NCBI RefSeq assembly: GCF_001083795.1
Contig: NZ_LAVK01000005.1
Coordinates: 1-59,292, forward strand
Direction of reading: 5' to 3'
Length of the DNA stretch: 59,292 nt
Source of the DNA: Streptomyces sp. SBT349
Lineage (GTDB): Bacteria; Actinomycetota; Actinomycetes; Streptomycetales; Streptomycetaceae
Shown here: positions 14,965 through 23,436 of the stretch, piece by piece
Numbering within the stretch: position 1 is the first letter of the stretch
How the letters are laid out: every line of letters begins with the position of its first letter
Notes under the pieces: model-generated
Told to the model about the DNA's origin: nothing
The model's database searches: none
What the model saw: only the letters and a program-made list of their open reading frames with translations
Program-made: the position numbers and the translations under genes

Positions 14965-16167
14965 TCAGGACCCGACCACCGCGAACGCCTGGGTGGCGAT
15001 CTCCAGTTCCTCGTCGGTCGGCACCACGGCGACCGCCACCCGAGCGTACTCCGGCGAGATGAGGCGGGGCCCTGCCGTACGGGCGGCGTTCAGCCGCTCG
15101 TCGACCGCGAGCCCGAGGCCGTCGAGACCGGCGACCGCCGCCGCCCGCACCGGGGCCGCGTTCTCCCCGACCCCGGCGGTGAAGACCAGCGCGTCCACCC
15201 GGCCCAGCACCGCGCAGTACGCCCCGATGTACTTGCGCAGCCGGTGGATGTAGACGTCGAACGCCAGCCGCGCCCGCCCGTCGCCCGCCTCCCTGCGCGC
15301 CAGGACCTCCCGCATGTCGTTCTCGCCGCAGAGCCCGGCGAGCCCGGAGCGCTCGTTCAGCAGCCGGTCGATCTCGTCCAGCTCCAGGCCCGCGGTCCGC
15401 GCCAGGTGGAAGACCACCGCCGGGTCCACGTCGCCCGACCTGGTGCCCATGACCAGGCCCTCCAGCGGCGTCATCCCCATCGAGGTGTCCACGCACCGGC
15501 CGCCGGCCACCGCGGAGGCGGAGGCCCCGTTGCCCAGGTGCAGCACGATGACGTTCACATCCCCGGGAGCGCGGCCGAGCAGCGCGGCGGCGCGCCGGGA
15601 CACATGCGCGTGGGAGGTGCCGTGGAATCCGTAGCGGCGCACCCGGTGCCTCTCCGCCGTCTCCGCGTCGATCGCGTAGAGCGCCGCGTACTCGGGCATG
15701 GTCGCGTGGAACGCCGTGTCGAACACCGCCACCTGAGGCACCCGCGGATTGAGCGCCCTGGCCGTTCTGATGCCCTCCAGATTGGCCGGATTGTGCAGCG
15801 GGGCGAGCGGCGCCAGGCGTTCGATCTCCGCCTCCACCGCCTCGTCCACGACCGTCGGCTCGGTGAACCGGCGCCCGCCGTGCACCACCCGGTGCCCCAC
15901 GGCGGCCAGGCCGGGGGAGTCGAGGCCGACGCCGTCGGCCGCCAGCTCCTCGGCCGCCGCCCTCAGCGCCGCGCCGTGGTCCGGCACGCGCCCCTCCCGC
16001 TCGCGCCGGCCGCCGCCCGCCGGGGTGTGCGTCAGCCGCCCCGAGCGCTCCCCGATCCGCTCCACCAGGCCGGTCGCCAGGCGGGAGCGGTCGTCCATGT
16101 CGAGCAGCTGGTACTTGACCGACGAGGAGCCGGAGTTCAGCACCAGCACCCTGCTCGCCCGCGTCAT
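14965..16167 (-). CDS. ackA: Acetate kinase
   Basis: 400 residues. It transfers phosphate from acetyl phosphate to ADP, giving acetate and ATP, or runs in reverse for acetate assimilation. ASKHA-fold signatures are complete: LNSGSSSVKYQLL at the N-terminus, VGHRVVHGG, the catalytic Asp in FDTAFHATMP, RYGFHGTSHAHVS, HLGNGASASA with the ADP-binding loop, and FTAGVGENA near the end. Its ATG overlaps the pta stop codon (ATGA), so the two are translated from one message with pta first. The pta-ackA pair sets acetyl-CoA/acetyl phosphate levels. The adjacent pyruvate kinase and phosphofructokinase make this a carbon-flux locus. Confidence 0.97.
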   Translation of the reverse strand: MTRASRVLVLNSGSSSVKYQLLDMDDRSRLATGLVERIGERSGRLTHTPAGGGRREREGRVPDHGAALRAAAEELAADGVGLDSPGLAAVGHRVVHGGRRFTEPTVVDEAVEAEIERLAPLAPLHNPANLEGIRTARALNPRVPQVAVFDTAFHATMPEYAALYAIDAETAERHRVRRYGFHGTSHAHVSRRAAALLGRAPGDVNVIVLHLGNGASASAVAGGRCVDTSMGMTPLEGLVMGTRSGDVDPAVVFHLARTAGLELDEIDRLLNERSGLAGLCGENDMREVLARREAGDGRARLAFDVYIHRLRKYIGAYCAVLGRVDALVFTAGVGENAAPVRAAAVAGLDGLGLAVDERLNAARTAGPRLISPEYARVAVAVVPTDEELEIATQAFAVVGS

Positions 16168-18287
16168 CCGGGCACCTCCTGCGGCACCTGCTCCTCCTGC
16201 CCCCGCCGCCGCGCCTGGACGGCGGTGATCGCGACCGTGTTGACGATGTCCTGCACCAGCGCGCCGCGGGAGAGGTCGTTCACCGGCTTGCGCAGCCCCT
16301 GGAGCACCGGGCCGACGGCCACCGCGCCCGCGGAGCGCTGGACCGCCTTGTACGTGTTGTTGCCCGTGTTCAGGTCCGGGAAGATCAGGACCGTCGCCTG
16401 CCCCGCCACCGTCGACCCCGGCAGCTTGGTCGCGGCCACCGAGGGCTCGACCGCCGCGTCGTACTGGATCGGGCCCTCCACCTCGAGGTCCGGGCGGAGG
16501 CGCCGCACCAGCTCGGTCGCCTCCCGCACCTTGTCCACGTCCGCGCCCGAGCCCGAGGTGCCGGTCGAGTACGACAGCATCGCGATCCGGGGGACCACCC
16601 CGAACCGGGCGGCGGTGGCGGCCGACTGGATCGCGATGTCCGCCAGCTGCGCCGCGTCCGGGTCCGGGTTGACCGCGCAGTCGCCGTAGACGAGCACCTG
16701 GTCGGCCAGGCACATGAAGAAGACCGAGGAGACGATGGAGGCGCCGGGGCTCGTCTTGATCACCTCGAACGCCGGGCGGATCGTCGCCGCCGTCGAGTGG
16801 GCGGCGCCCGACACCATGCCGTCCGCCAGGCCCTCCTCCACCATCAGCGTGCCGAAGTACGACACGTCGGCGACCACGTCGTGCGCCAGCTCGAAGCTCA
16901 CGCCCCGGTGCGCGCGCAGGCGCGCGTAGACCTCGGCGAAGCGCTCCCGAAGCGGCGAGGTCACCGGGTCCACCACGCGCAGCGCGCCGCCCTGCTCGAC
17001 CGACGGCAGGTCGAGGCCCAGCTCCGCGATCCGCCTGCGGACGGCCGTCTCGTCGCCGAGCACGGTCAGGTCGCACACGTTCCGCCGCAGCAGCACCTCG
17101 GCGGCGCGCAGCACGCGCTCCTCGGTGCCCTCGGGGAGCACGAGATGGCGGCGGTCGCCCCTGGCCCGTTCGATCAGCTGGTGCTCGAACATCATCGGCG
17201 TCACGCGGTCGCCCCGCACCAGCGAGATCCGCTCGGTCAGCGCGGCGGTGTCCACGTGCGACTCGAAGAGCCCGAGCGCGATCTCCGCCTTGCGCGGCGC
17301 GGTCGCGGTCAGCTTCCCCTCCAGGCCCGACAGCTCGGTGGCGGTGCGGAACGAGCCCCCCGCCGCCGAGAGCACCGGCGTGCCGGGGGCCAGCCGGGCG
17401 GCCAGCCCCATGGTCTCCTCGCCGGGGCGCTCGCCGAGGGTGAGCAGGATCCCGGCGATGGGCGGGGCGCTCGCGGAGTGCGCCGCCAGCGCGCCGACCA
17501 CCAGATCCGCCCGGTCGCCCGGCGTGATCACGAGGCAGCCCTCGGTCAGCGCGGTCAGGAAGACCGGCAGCATCGCGCCGCCGAAGACGAAGTCCCGGAT
17601 GTCCCGGCCGAGGCCCGCCGCGTCGCCGAGCAGCACCTCGGCGTTCAGGGCCGTGACGACCTGCGCCACGGTGGGCGCCGCCAGCGCGGGCTCCTCGGGC
17701 AGCACCCACACCGGCACCGGCAGGTGGCGGTCCGGCGTGCGGGCGGCCCGCGACGCGTCCGTGCCCCGCACCCGGTTGGCGATCATGGCGACCACCTGGC
17801 AGCCGAGCGAGGCGAAGGCGTGGTGCGCGTTGCGCACCTCCGCGACCACCGAGTCCGCGTCCTGGCCGACCCCGGCCACCACGGGCAGCACCGCGGCGCC
17901 GAACTCGTTGGCCAGCCGCGCGTTGAGCGTCAGCTCGGCGGGCAGCTGCGTGTCGGCGTAGTCGGTGCCGAGGACGAGCACCACCTCGTAGGCCACTGCC
18001 ACCGCGTGGTACCGCTCCACCAGCCGGGTCACCAGCTCGTCCATCCCGTGCTCCGCCTGGAGCTCGGCGGCCTCGGCGTAGGTCATCCCCCTGGCCTCCG
18101 TCTCCGTCTGCGTGAGCCGGTATCGGCTGCGCAGCAGATCGAACACGAGGTCGACTCCCTCGTGGGCCAGCGGCCGGAACACCCCCACCCGGTCCACCTG
18201 CCGCGTCAGCAGCTCCATCACCCCGAGCTCGACGACCTGCCGGCCGTCGCCCCGGCCGACACCGGCCACATATACGCTGCGCGCCAC
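16164..18287 (-). CDS. pta: Phosphate acetyltransferase (long form)
   Basis: 707 residues from a GTG giving MARSVYVAGVG. It converts acetyl-CoA plus phosphate to acetyl phosphate. It has three parts: an N-terminal P-loop-type AAA_26 domain (residues 1 to ~200), a DRTGG domain (about 215-330, FVFGGAMLP) and the catalytic PTA_PTB domain (about 385-700: RHLVLPEGTEERVLRAAE, GLADGMVSGAAHSTAATIRPA, FPDLNTGNNTYKAVQR). The N-terminal glycine loop is GVGRGDGRQV, without the GKS/T of a working Walker A, so nucleotide binding there is doubtful. It begins a pta-ackA operon and is divergent from pfkA across 226 bp. Confidence 0.96.
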   Translation of the reverse strand: MARSVYVAGVGRGDGRQVVELGVMELLTRQVDRVGVFRPLAHEGVDLVFDLLRSRYRLTQTETEARGMTYAEAAELQAEHGMDELVTRLVERYHAVAVAYEVVLVLGTDYADTQLPAELTLNARLANEFGAAVLPVVAGVGQDADSVVAEVRNAHHAFASLGCQVVAMIANRVRGTDASRAARTPDRHLPVPVWVLPEEPALAAPTVAQVVTALNAEVLLGDAAGLGRDIRDFVFGGAMLPVFLTALTEGCLVITPGDRADLVVGALAAHSASAPPIAGILLTLGERPGEETMGLAARLAPGTPVLSAAGGSFRTATELSGLEGKLTATAPRKAEIALGLFESHVDTAALTERISLVRGDRVTPMMFEHQLIERARGDRRHLVLPEGTEERVLRAAEVLLRRNVCDLTVLGDETAVRRRIAELGLDLPSVEQGGALRVVDPVTSPLRERFAEVYARLRAHRGVSFELAHDVVADVSYFGTLMVEEGLADGMVSGAAHSTAATIRPAFEVIKTSPGASIVSSVFFMCLADQVLVYGDCAVNPDPDAAQLADIAIQSAATAARFGVVPRIAMLSYSTGTSGSGADVDKVREATELVRRLRPDLEVEGPIQYDAAVEPSVAATKLPGSTVAGQATVLIFPDLNTGNNTYKAVQRSAGAVAVGPVLQGLRKPVNDLSRGALVQDIVNTVAITAVQARRRGQEEQVPQEVPG

Positions 18288-18513
18288 TGTTCCGTCCCGT
18301 CCCCGTCGTCCTGCCGCAAGCTTGCCTTGAGGCGGCCTGGGCAGCATCACTCCTACCGACCGTACCCACGGCGCACGGCAGGGCGCGCGTCGGGTTGCCG
18401 AGCGCCGTTCGAGGGCGACCCGTGAGCGTGGAAGAATTCCAGTGGCCCCGAGGGCGCGGCCCGCGACCACGCGCGACGTCCTTGTCGTCCATAGCGAGCA
18501 GGAGAGATCAGCC

Positions 18514-19539
18514 ATGCGAATCGGAGTTCTCACCGCGGGCGGTGACTGCCCTGGTCTCAACGCTGTGATCCGCTCGGTCGTACATCGGGCGGTGGTGGAC
18601 CGCGGAGACCGGGTGATCGGCTTCGAGGACGGCTTCAAGGGCCTCCTCGAAGGCCGCTACCGCGAGCTCGACATCAACGAGGTCAGCGGCATCCTGGCCC
18701 GCGGCGGCACCATCCTGGGTTCCAGCCGCCTGGAGCGCGCCCGGCTGCGCGAGGCGTGCGACAACGCGGAGGCGTTCCGCCACAAGCTGAGCCTGGACGC
18801 GCTGATCCCGATCGGCGGCGAGGGCACCCTCACGGCGGCCCGGATGCTGTCGGACGCGGGCATCCCGGTGGTCGGCGTGCCGAAGACCATCGACAACGAC
18901 ATCTCGGCCACCGACCGCACCTTCGGCTTCGACACGGCGGTGGGCGTCGCGACGGAGGCCATCGACCGGCTGAAGACGACGGCCGAGTCGCACCAGCGGG
19001 TGATGGTCGTGGAGGTCATGGGGCGCCACGCGGGCTGGATCGCCCTGGAGGCGGGCATGGCGGGCGGCGCGCACGGCATCTGCATCCCCGAGCGGCCCTT
19101 CCAGCTGGACGACCTCTGCAAGATGGTCGAGGAGCGGTTCGCGCGGGGCAAGAAGTTCGCGGTGATCTGCGTCGCCGAGGGCGCCCGCCCGGCGGAGGGG
19201 TCCATGCCGTACGAGCGCGGCGAGATCGACCCGTACGGGCACGAGCGCTTCGCGGGCATCGGGCAGCGGCTGGCCGCCGAGCTGGAGAACCGCCTCGGCA
19301 AGGAGGCCCGCGCGATCGTCCTGGGCCACATCCAGCGCGGCGGCACACCCACGGCGTACGACCGGGTCCTGGCCACCCGCTTCGGCTGGCACGCGGTGGA
19401 GGCGGCCCACCACGGCGAGTTCGGCATGATGACGGCGCTTCGGGGCACCGAGATCACGATGACGCCGCTGGCGACGGCGACGATGGAGCTGAAGCGGGTG
19501 CCGCAGTACCGGATGGATGAGACCGAAGCGGTCTTCTGA
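18514..19539 (+). CDS. pfkA: 6-phosphofructokinase, ATP-dependent type
   Basis: 341 residues from the ATG preceded by AGGAGAG 7 nt upstream; an earlier in-frame ATG has no ribosome site. It phosphorylates fructose 6-phosphate at C1. Motifs: LTAGGDCPGLNAVIR (nucleotide loop), IGGEGTLTAARM, the catalytic VPKTIDNDISATD, EVMGRHAGWIALE and GHIQRGGTPTAYDR. A glycine rather than aspartate at the fourth residue of GGEG points to ATP, not pyrophosphate, as donor (established for this family). It is divergent from pta, which fits coordinated control of glycolysis and acetate metabolism. It is immediately followed by gene debris on both strands. Confidence 0.95.
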   Translation: MRIGVLTAGGDCPGLNAVIRSVVHRAVVDRGDRVIGFEDGFKGLLEGRYRELDINEVSGILARGGTILGSSRLERARLREACDNAEAFRHKLSLDALIPIGGEGTLTAARMLSDAGIPVVGVPKTIDNDISATDRTFGFDTAVGVATEAIDRLKTTAESHQRVMVVEVMGRHAGWIALEAGMAGGAHGICIPERPFQLDDLCKMVEERFARGKKFAVICVAEGARPAEGSMPYERGEIDPYGHERFAGIGQRLAAELENRLGKEARAIVLGHIQRGGTPTAYDRVLATRFGWHAVEAAHHGEFGMMTALRGTEITMTPLATATMELKRVPQYRMDETEAVF

Positions 19540-19545
19540 GCCGCG

Positions 19546-19779
19546 TCACGCTGTCACGCAGATTCCATCCGAGAGCCGGGCCAGGTACGCCTCCATGAAC
19601 GGCCCGATGGCGGCGGCGAGCGCGTCGCTGTGATCCTCGCCGTCGTCGGCCCACTCAAGGCTTATGGCGAGGTTCATGCCTGTGTTGTCGATGGACGACT
19701 GGACACAGGGGACGTGGATGGCCGCGTAGTCGTCCCAGACGACGAGTTCGTTGGGGCTGTTGCTGATCCGCTCGCCCTC
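19546..19779 (-). pseudogene. C-terminal remnant of an unidentified gene
   Basis: About 76 codons in one minus-strand frame read like real protein (NELVVWDDYAAIHVPCVQ, LAISLEWADDGEDHSD, FMEAYLARLSDGICVTA) and end at a proper stop that faces the pfkA stop 6 bp away. Just upstream of this piece the frame turns into the low-complexity shadow of the plus-strand protease remnant, and I find no start codon with a ribosome site. I infer a gene that lost its 5' end. I do not recognise the family. Confidence 0.5.
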
Positions 19780-19794
19780 GCGTCCGTGCCCGGC

Positions 19795-20655
19795 GCCGAG
19801 GGGGCGCTGGCCACCTACGCCACCTCCGGGGGGTGGCGCATGACGTCCGTCAGCCCGGTGCACAGCCTCCCGCGGATCACCGACATCTACGTCCGCGCGG
19901 ACGCCGGGCAGTGGCAGCAGGACTTCTGGCAGCTCGGCGGGCAGGAGGAGGAGCTGGCGTACGCCACGACCTTCCCGCGGCCCTACACCGCGGGCCAGGA
20001 GTACGAGGCGACCTGGAACACCGGGGTGTTCGGCCCGGACATCTCTAACGGGGACGGGCTCTTCCGCGAGGGCGACGTCCTCTACGGGTGGCTCAACCCC
20101 TTCTCCGACGGCGGGGGCCACATCGGCACCGGCCGCGCCGAGAGCGGGTCCACCACCCTGTACCTGAACGGCGAGGAGTACGCCACGGCGGAGGACTTCG
20201 TGGACGGCACCTCGTTCGATCTCCCGCCCGAGGAGGGGGAGTACGAGCTGGTCACCACGGTCCGCCGCGGCGAGCCCGTCGCCTCGGTCTCCACGGAGAT
20301 CAGCGCCTCGTTCACCTTCACCTCCGCCACCACGCCCGAGGGCGAGTTCACGCCGCTGCCCACGAGCGTGGTCCGGTTCACGCCCGAACTCGCGCCGGAC
20401 AGCACCGCGCCGGCGGGGGAGAGCACGTTCGTCCCGGTCACCGTGCAGGGCGCCGCCGGGGAGAACCCGGGGTCGCTGACCGTCTCGGTCTCCCACGACC
20501 GCGGCGGGACCTGGTCCGAACTCCCCGTCGCCGACGGCGGGGTGACGGTCGAGAACCCGGCCGCGGGCGGCAGCGTCTCGCTCCGCGCGGAGGTCACCGA
20601 CGGGCAGGGCAACGCCTCGTCGCTGACCGTTCTGGACGCCTACCGGACGGCCTGA
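19795..20655 (+). pseudogene. C-terminal remnant of a secreted subtilisin-like (S8) protease
   Basis: From about 19795 the frame encodes roughly 285 residues that match the C-terminal regions of large Streptomyces S8 proteases: ITDIYVRADAGQWQQDFWQLGG, TWNTGVFGP, a hydrogen-bond-rich middle, VRFTPELAPDSTAPAGESTFVP, then a beta-sandwich LTVSVSHDRGGTWSELPV. The catalytic Asp/His/Ser domain, propeptide and signal are all absent. The frame stays open to 19630, but that part is antisense to the other remnant and has no ribosome site. The piece is therefore a truncated gene, not a functional enzyme. Family assigned from recalled similarity. Confidence 0.65.
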
Positions 20656-20770
20656 CCACCCACCGGCACCGGTGCCGGCCTCCCGCGTCGCACGGGGGCC
20701 GGCACCGGCGAGACCTCGGACCCCACGACGTGACCGCGCGGCGCGACCACGCCGATCCCGGCATCGCGCC

Positions 20771-20981
20771 GGGCGCGGCGGGTCACCGGGCCGCGGCCGG
20801 CCCTGCGGCTCGGACCGCGTCGACGCCTTGCTCGCCACCGGCCGCCTGCCTGCCACCTCGCCTGGTCCGCCGGGCCCGGCCCCGGGCCCCCGGCTCAGGC
20901 CGCGAGGTCCGTGGGGTCGGTGTTGGCTCCACACAGGACCACGCAGACCTCCTCCTCGGGGGACGGCGCGTAGGCGCCCGG
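20771..20981 (-). pseudogene. Partial tandem copy of the 3' end of the downstream PLP enzyme gene
   Basis: This stretch repeats, at an offset of about 216-227 bp, the last ~28 codons (GAYAPSPEEEVCVVLCGANTD, then PTDLAA and stop at 20895) and ~120 bp of 3' flank of the intact dehydratase gene, whose own copy occupies 20987-21208. Differences are few and partly silent. Only the 3' end is duplicated, so nothing here can be expressed as a protein. The rest of the gap 20656-20770 shows no gene. Confidence 0.8.
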
Positions 20982-21208
20982 CGCTGGGACGCGGCGGGCC
21001 GCCGACCGCGGCCGGCCGTGCGGCTCCGACCGCGTCGGGTGCCGTGTCAACGCCTTCCTCGTGACCGGCCGCCTGCCTGCCACCTCGCCTGGTCCGCCGG
21101 GCCCGGCCCCGGGTCCTCCGCTCAGGCCGCGAGGTCCGAGGGGTCGGTGTTGGCCCCGCACAGGACCACGCAGACCTCCTCCTCGGGGGACGGTGCGTAG
21201 GCGCCCGT
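20771..21208. repeat. Tandem direct duplication, two ~215-bp units
   Basis: Unit 1 spans about 20771-20981 and unit 2 about 20987-21208. The join is abrupt: unit 1 ends at GCGCCCG inside the gene copy and the flank sequence restarts (GGGACGCGGCGGG). Shared landmarks include the CACCTCGCCTGGTCCGCC block and the GACCACGCAGACCTCCTC block. The small number of differences suggests a fairly recent event. Confidence 0.8.
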
Positions 21209-22090
21209 TTCCAGCGCCGCCAGGGCCGTCGCCGCGCCCGCCTCCACCGCGACGCGGTGCTCGTTCCACAGCGAGCGGCGGGCCGCGGCGATGGCCGCGT
21301 CCGGCACCAGGACCGAGCGGGTGCCCGGGCGCAGGGCCCAGGCCAGGGCATCGGCCGAGGCGCGGCGGGCGCCCAGCGCGTCCGCCGCGAGCGAGTCCAC
21401 CGGAACGTCCACGGGCTCCCCCGCCTCCACCGCCGCGTTCAGCGCGCGGCAGTGCTCGGGCTCCACGGCCACCACCCGCACGCCGTGCGCTGCCGCCGCC
21501 GCCGCGACCCCCGCGAACAGCCCGCCGCCGCCCACCGCGACGACCACGGTGGTCACCGAGGGGCGCGCCGCGACGATCTCGTCCAGCAGCGTGCCCGCCC
21601 CGGCCGCGATCAGCGGGTGGTCGTAGGCGTGCGAGGCCAGCGCCCCGCGCTCGGCGACGAACGCGTCGCACGCCTCGGCCGCCTCCGCGTACTCGCGCCC
21701 CACCGGCCGGACGTCGGCGCCCAGTTCCCGCAGCCGCGCCACCTTCACGGGCGGCGCGTTCTCCGGGACGAACACCGTCGCGGGGATCCCGCGCTGCCCC
21801 GCGGCCCACGCGCACGCCAGCCCCGCGTTCCCGCCGGAGGCGATCGCGATGCCCGCCTCCGGCATGGCGCCCGCCTCCAGCGCCGCCGTCGTGAAGTTCA
21901 GCGCGCCCCTCGCCTTGAACGTCCCGGTGTGCTGGAGGAACTCCAGGGCGAACCACAGCCGTTCGCCCGCCGGGGCCAGCACCACGGGCCGCACCCGGTC
22001 GCCGATCCGCTCCCGCGCCGCCCGGACGTCCTCGCCGCCCACCACGCCCTCGCGCGCCATGGCCCTGCCGATCATCGCCTCACCGCTCAT
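21122..22090 (-). CDS. PLP-dependent threonine/serine dehydratase-like enzyme
   Basis: 322 residues of a fold-type II PLP enzyme. The start taken is the ATG giving MSGEAMIGRAM, which has a -10 hexamer 6 nt upstream; 21 codons further up there is a weaker alternative. The Schiff-base lysine is in HTGTFKARGALNF, the phosphate loop is GGGGLFAG, and the substrate-carboxylate loop is ASGGNAGLACAWAA. No C-terminal ACT domain is present, so it is not the feedback-controlled biosynthetic type. Threonine or serine deamination to 2-oxobutyrate or pyruvate is likely; serine racemase or a related lyase is possible. Its 3' end is duplicated downstream. It is divergent from the amidohydrolase across 55 bp. 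Confidence 0.85.
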   Translation of the reverse strand: MSGEAMIGRAMAREGVVGGEDVRAARERIGDRVRPVVLAPAGERLWFALEFLQHTGTFKARGALNFTTAALEAGAMPEAGIAIASGGNAGLACAWAAGQRGIPATVFVPENAPPVKVARLRELGADVRPVGREYAEAAEACDAFVAERGALASHAYDHPLIAAGAGTLLDEIVAARPSVTTVVVAVGGGGLFAGVAAAAAAHGVRVVAVEPEHCRALNAAVEAGEPVDVPVDSLAADALGARRASADALAWALRPGTRSVLVPDAAIAAARRSLWNEHRVAVEAGAATALAALETGAYAPSPEEEVCVVLCGANTDPSDLAA

Positions 22091-22096
22091 CGACGC

Positions 22097-22102
22097 AGCG
22101 TA
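22097..22102 (-). promoter_or_regulatory. -10 hexamer of probable leaderless dehydratase transcript
   Basis: On the minus strand TACGCT is followed by 6 nt and the ATG. The divergent amidohydrolase has its own hexamer at 22132, so two leaderless promoters share a 55-bp gap. Confidence 0.5.
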
Positions 22103-22131
22103 CGCCCGGGGCTCGGGCCTGAACGGTGAGA

Positions 22132-22137
22132 TAGGTT
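22132..22137 (+). promoter_or_regulatory. -10 hexamer of probable leaderless amidohydrolase transcript
   Basis: TAGGTT lies 8 nt before the ATG at 22146, with no convincing Shine-Dalgarno sequence between them. Confidence 0.5.
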
Positions 22138-22145
22138 CAACGACC

Positions 22146-23366
22146 ATGAACATTGCGATCAGATCCGGTCATGTCGTTCCCATGGACGGCGAGCCCATCG
22201 ACGGCGGCACCGTCCTCGTCATCGACGGCACGATCGCCGCCGTGGGCCCCGACGCCGAGGTCTCCGTGCCGGACGACGTCCGCGTCGTGGACGCCGGAGG
22301 CGCGTGGGTGCTGCCCGGCTTCGTCGAGTCCCACGGCCACATCGGCGTCCACGAGGAGGCCGAGGGCTGGGCGGGCCAGGACACCAACGAGATGACCGAC
22401 CCCAACGGCGCCAGGATGCGCGCGCTGGACGCCATCAACCCCGCCGACACCGGCTTCGCCGACGCCCTCGCCGGCGGCGTCACCAGCGCGGTCATCAAGC
22501 CGGGCTCGGGGAACCCGGTCGGCGGCCAGACCGTCGCCGTCAAGTGCTGGGGTCGCACGGTCGACGAGATGCTGATCCGCCAGCCGGTGAGCGTCAAGAG
22601 CGCGCTGGGCGAGAACCCCAAGCGCGTCTACGGCGAGAAGAAGCAGCTCCCCTCCACCCGCCAGGGCGTGGCGGCCGTGATCCGCGACCTGTTCACCAAG
22701 GCCCAGGACTACCTGGCCAAGCGGGACCACGCCGCCGCCGAGGGCAAGCCGTTCGAGCGCGACGCCGGCATGGAGGTGCTGGTGAAGGTCCTCAGCCGCG
22801 AGCTGCCCTGGTGCCAGCACACCCACCGCGCCGACGACATCGCCACCGCGCTGCGGCTGGCCGACGAGTTCGGCTACCGCGTCGTCATCAACCACGGCAC
22901 CGAGGCCCACCTGCTCGCCGACGAGATCGCCCGCCGCGACGTCCCGGTGATCAGCGGGCCGCTGTTCACCACCCGCTCCAAGGTCGAGCTGCGGCAGCGG
23001 ACCCTGGCCAACCCCGGCATCCTCCACCGCGCGGGCGTCAAGGTGGCCATCACCACCGATCACCCCGTCGTGCCGATCAACTTCCTGGTCCACCAGGTCA
23101 CCCTCTGCGTCAAGGAGGGCCTGGACCGCGACCACGCGCTGCGCACCATCACCGCCAACCCGGCCGAGATCCTCGGCCTCCACGACCGGGTCGGCGCCCT
23201 GCGGCCCGGCCTGGACGGCGACGTGGTGATCTGGTCCGGCGACCCGCTCGACGTGATGAGCCGCGCCCTGCGCGTCTACATCGAGGGCCGCGAGGTCTAC
23301 ACCTGGGACACGGCGCGCGGCGAGGGCCACGTGCTCGACCCCTACTACCGCGAGCCCGTCGGCTGA
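22146..23366 (+). CDS. Metal-dependent amidohydrolase (imidazolonepropionase-like)
   Basis: 406 residues of the amidohydrolase superfamily. A small beta-sandwich (residues ~1-50, IRSGHVVPMDGEP, VLVIDGTIAAVG) leads into the TIM barrel. Candidate metal ligands are visible: HxH in ESHGHIG, histidines in CQHTHRADD and NHGTEAHL, and the catalytic aspartate in ITTDHPVVP. The C-terminal GALRPGLDGDVVIWSGDPLD is the usual return to the sandwich. The pattern resembles imidazolonepropionase-type and uncharacterised actinobacterial amidohydrolases; the substrate cannot be read from the sequence. It may be functionally tied to the divergent PLP enzyme, but that is a guess. The start is fixed by the hexamer at 22132; upstream in-frame codons overlap the neighbour. 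Confidence 0.85.
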   Translation: MNIAIRSGHVVPMDGEPIDGGTVLVIDGTIAAVGPDAEVSVPDDVRVVDAGGAWVLPGFVESHGHIGVHEEAEGWAGQDTNEMTDPNGARMRALDAINPADTGFADALAGGVTSAVIKPGSGNPVGGQTVAVKCWGRTVDEMLIRQPVSVKSALGENPKRVYGEKKQLPSTRQGVAAVIRDLFTKAQDYLAKRDHAAAEGKPFERDAGMEVLVKVLSRELPWCQHTHRADDIATALRLADEFGYRVVINHGTEAHLLADEIARRDVPVISGPLFTTRSKVELRQRTLANPGILHRAGVKVAITTDHPVVPINFLVHQVTLCVKEGLDRDHALRTITANPAEILGLHDRVGALRPGLDGDVVIWSGDPLDVMSRALRVYIEGREVYTWDTARGEGHVLDPYYREPVG

Positions 23367-23375
23367 CCCCCGGCC

Positions 23376-23420
23376 GCCCCCGGCCGCCCGCGTCCCCTCG
23401 GCCGGGCGGGCGGCGGGGGC
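23376..23420. terminator. Bidirectional terminator between amidohydrolase gene and glgB
   Basis: GCCCCCGGCCGCCCGC (23376-23391) pairs with GCGGGCGGCGGGGGC (23406-23420) with one bulged base, in the 70-bp gap between two convergent genes. Confidence 0.65.
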
Positions 23421-23436
23421 CCTCCCCGTTCCGCGG

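Noticed and set aside
16168..18492. Minus-strand extension of the acetate kinase frame to a 1,175-residue protein
   Set aside because: It is a shadow of pta in another frame; the acetate kinase N-terminal motif starts at the ATGA overlap at 16167.
19630..19794. ATG at 19630 as a true start for the protease-like protein
   Set aside because: The first ~55 codons are antisense to the other remnant, have no ribosome site and lack any signal peptide.
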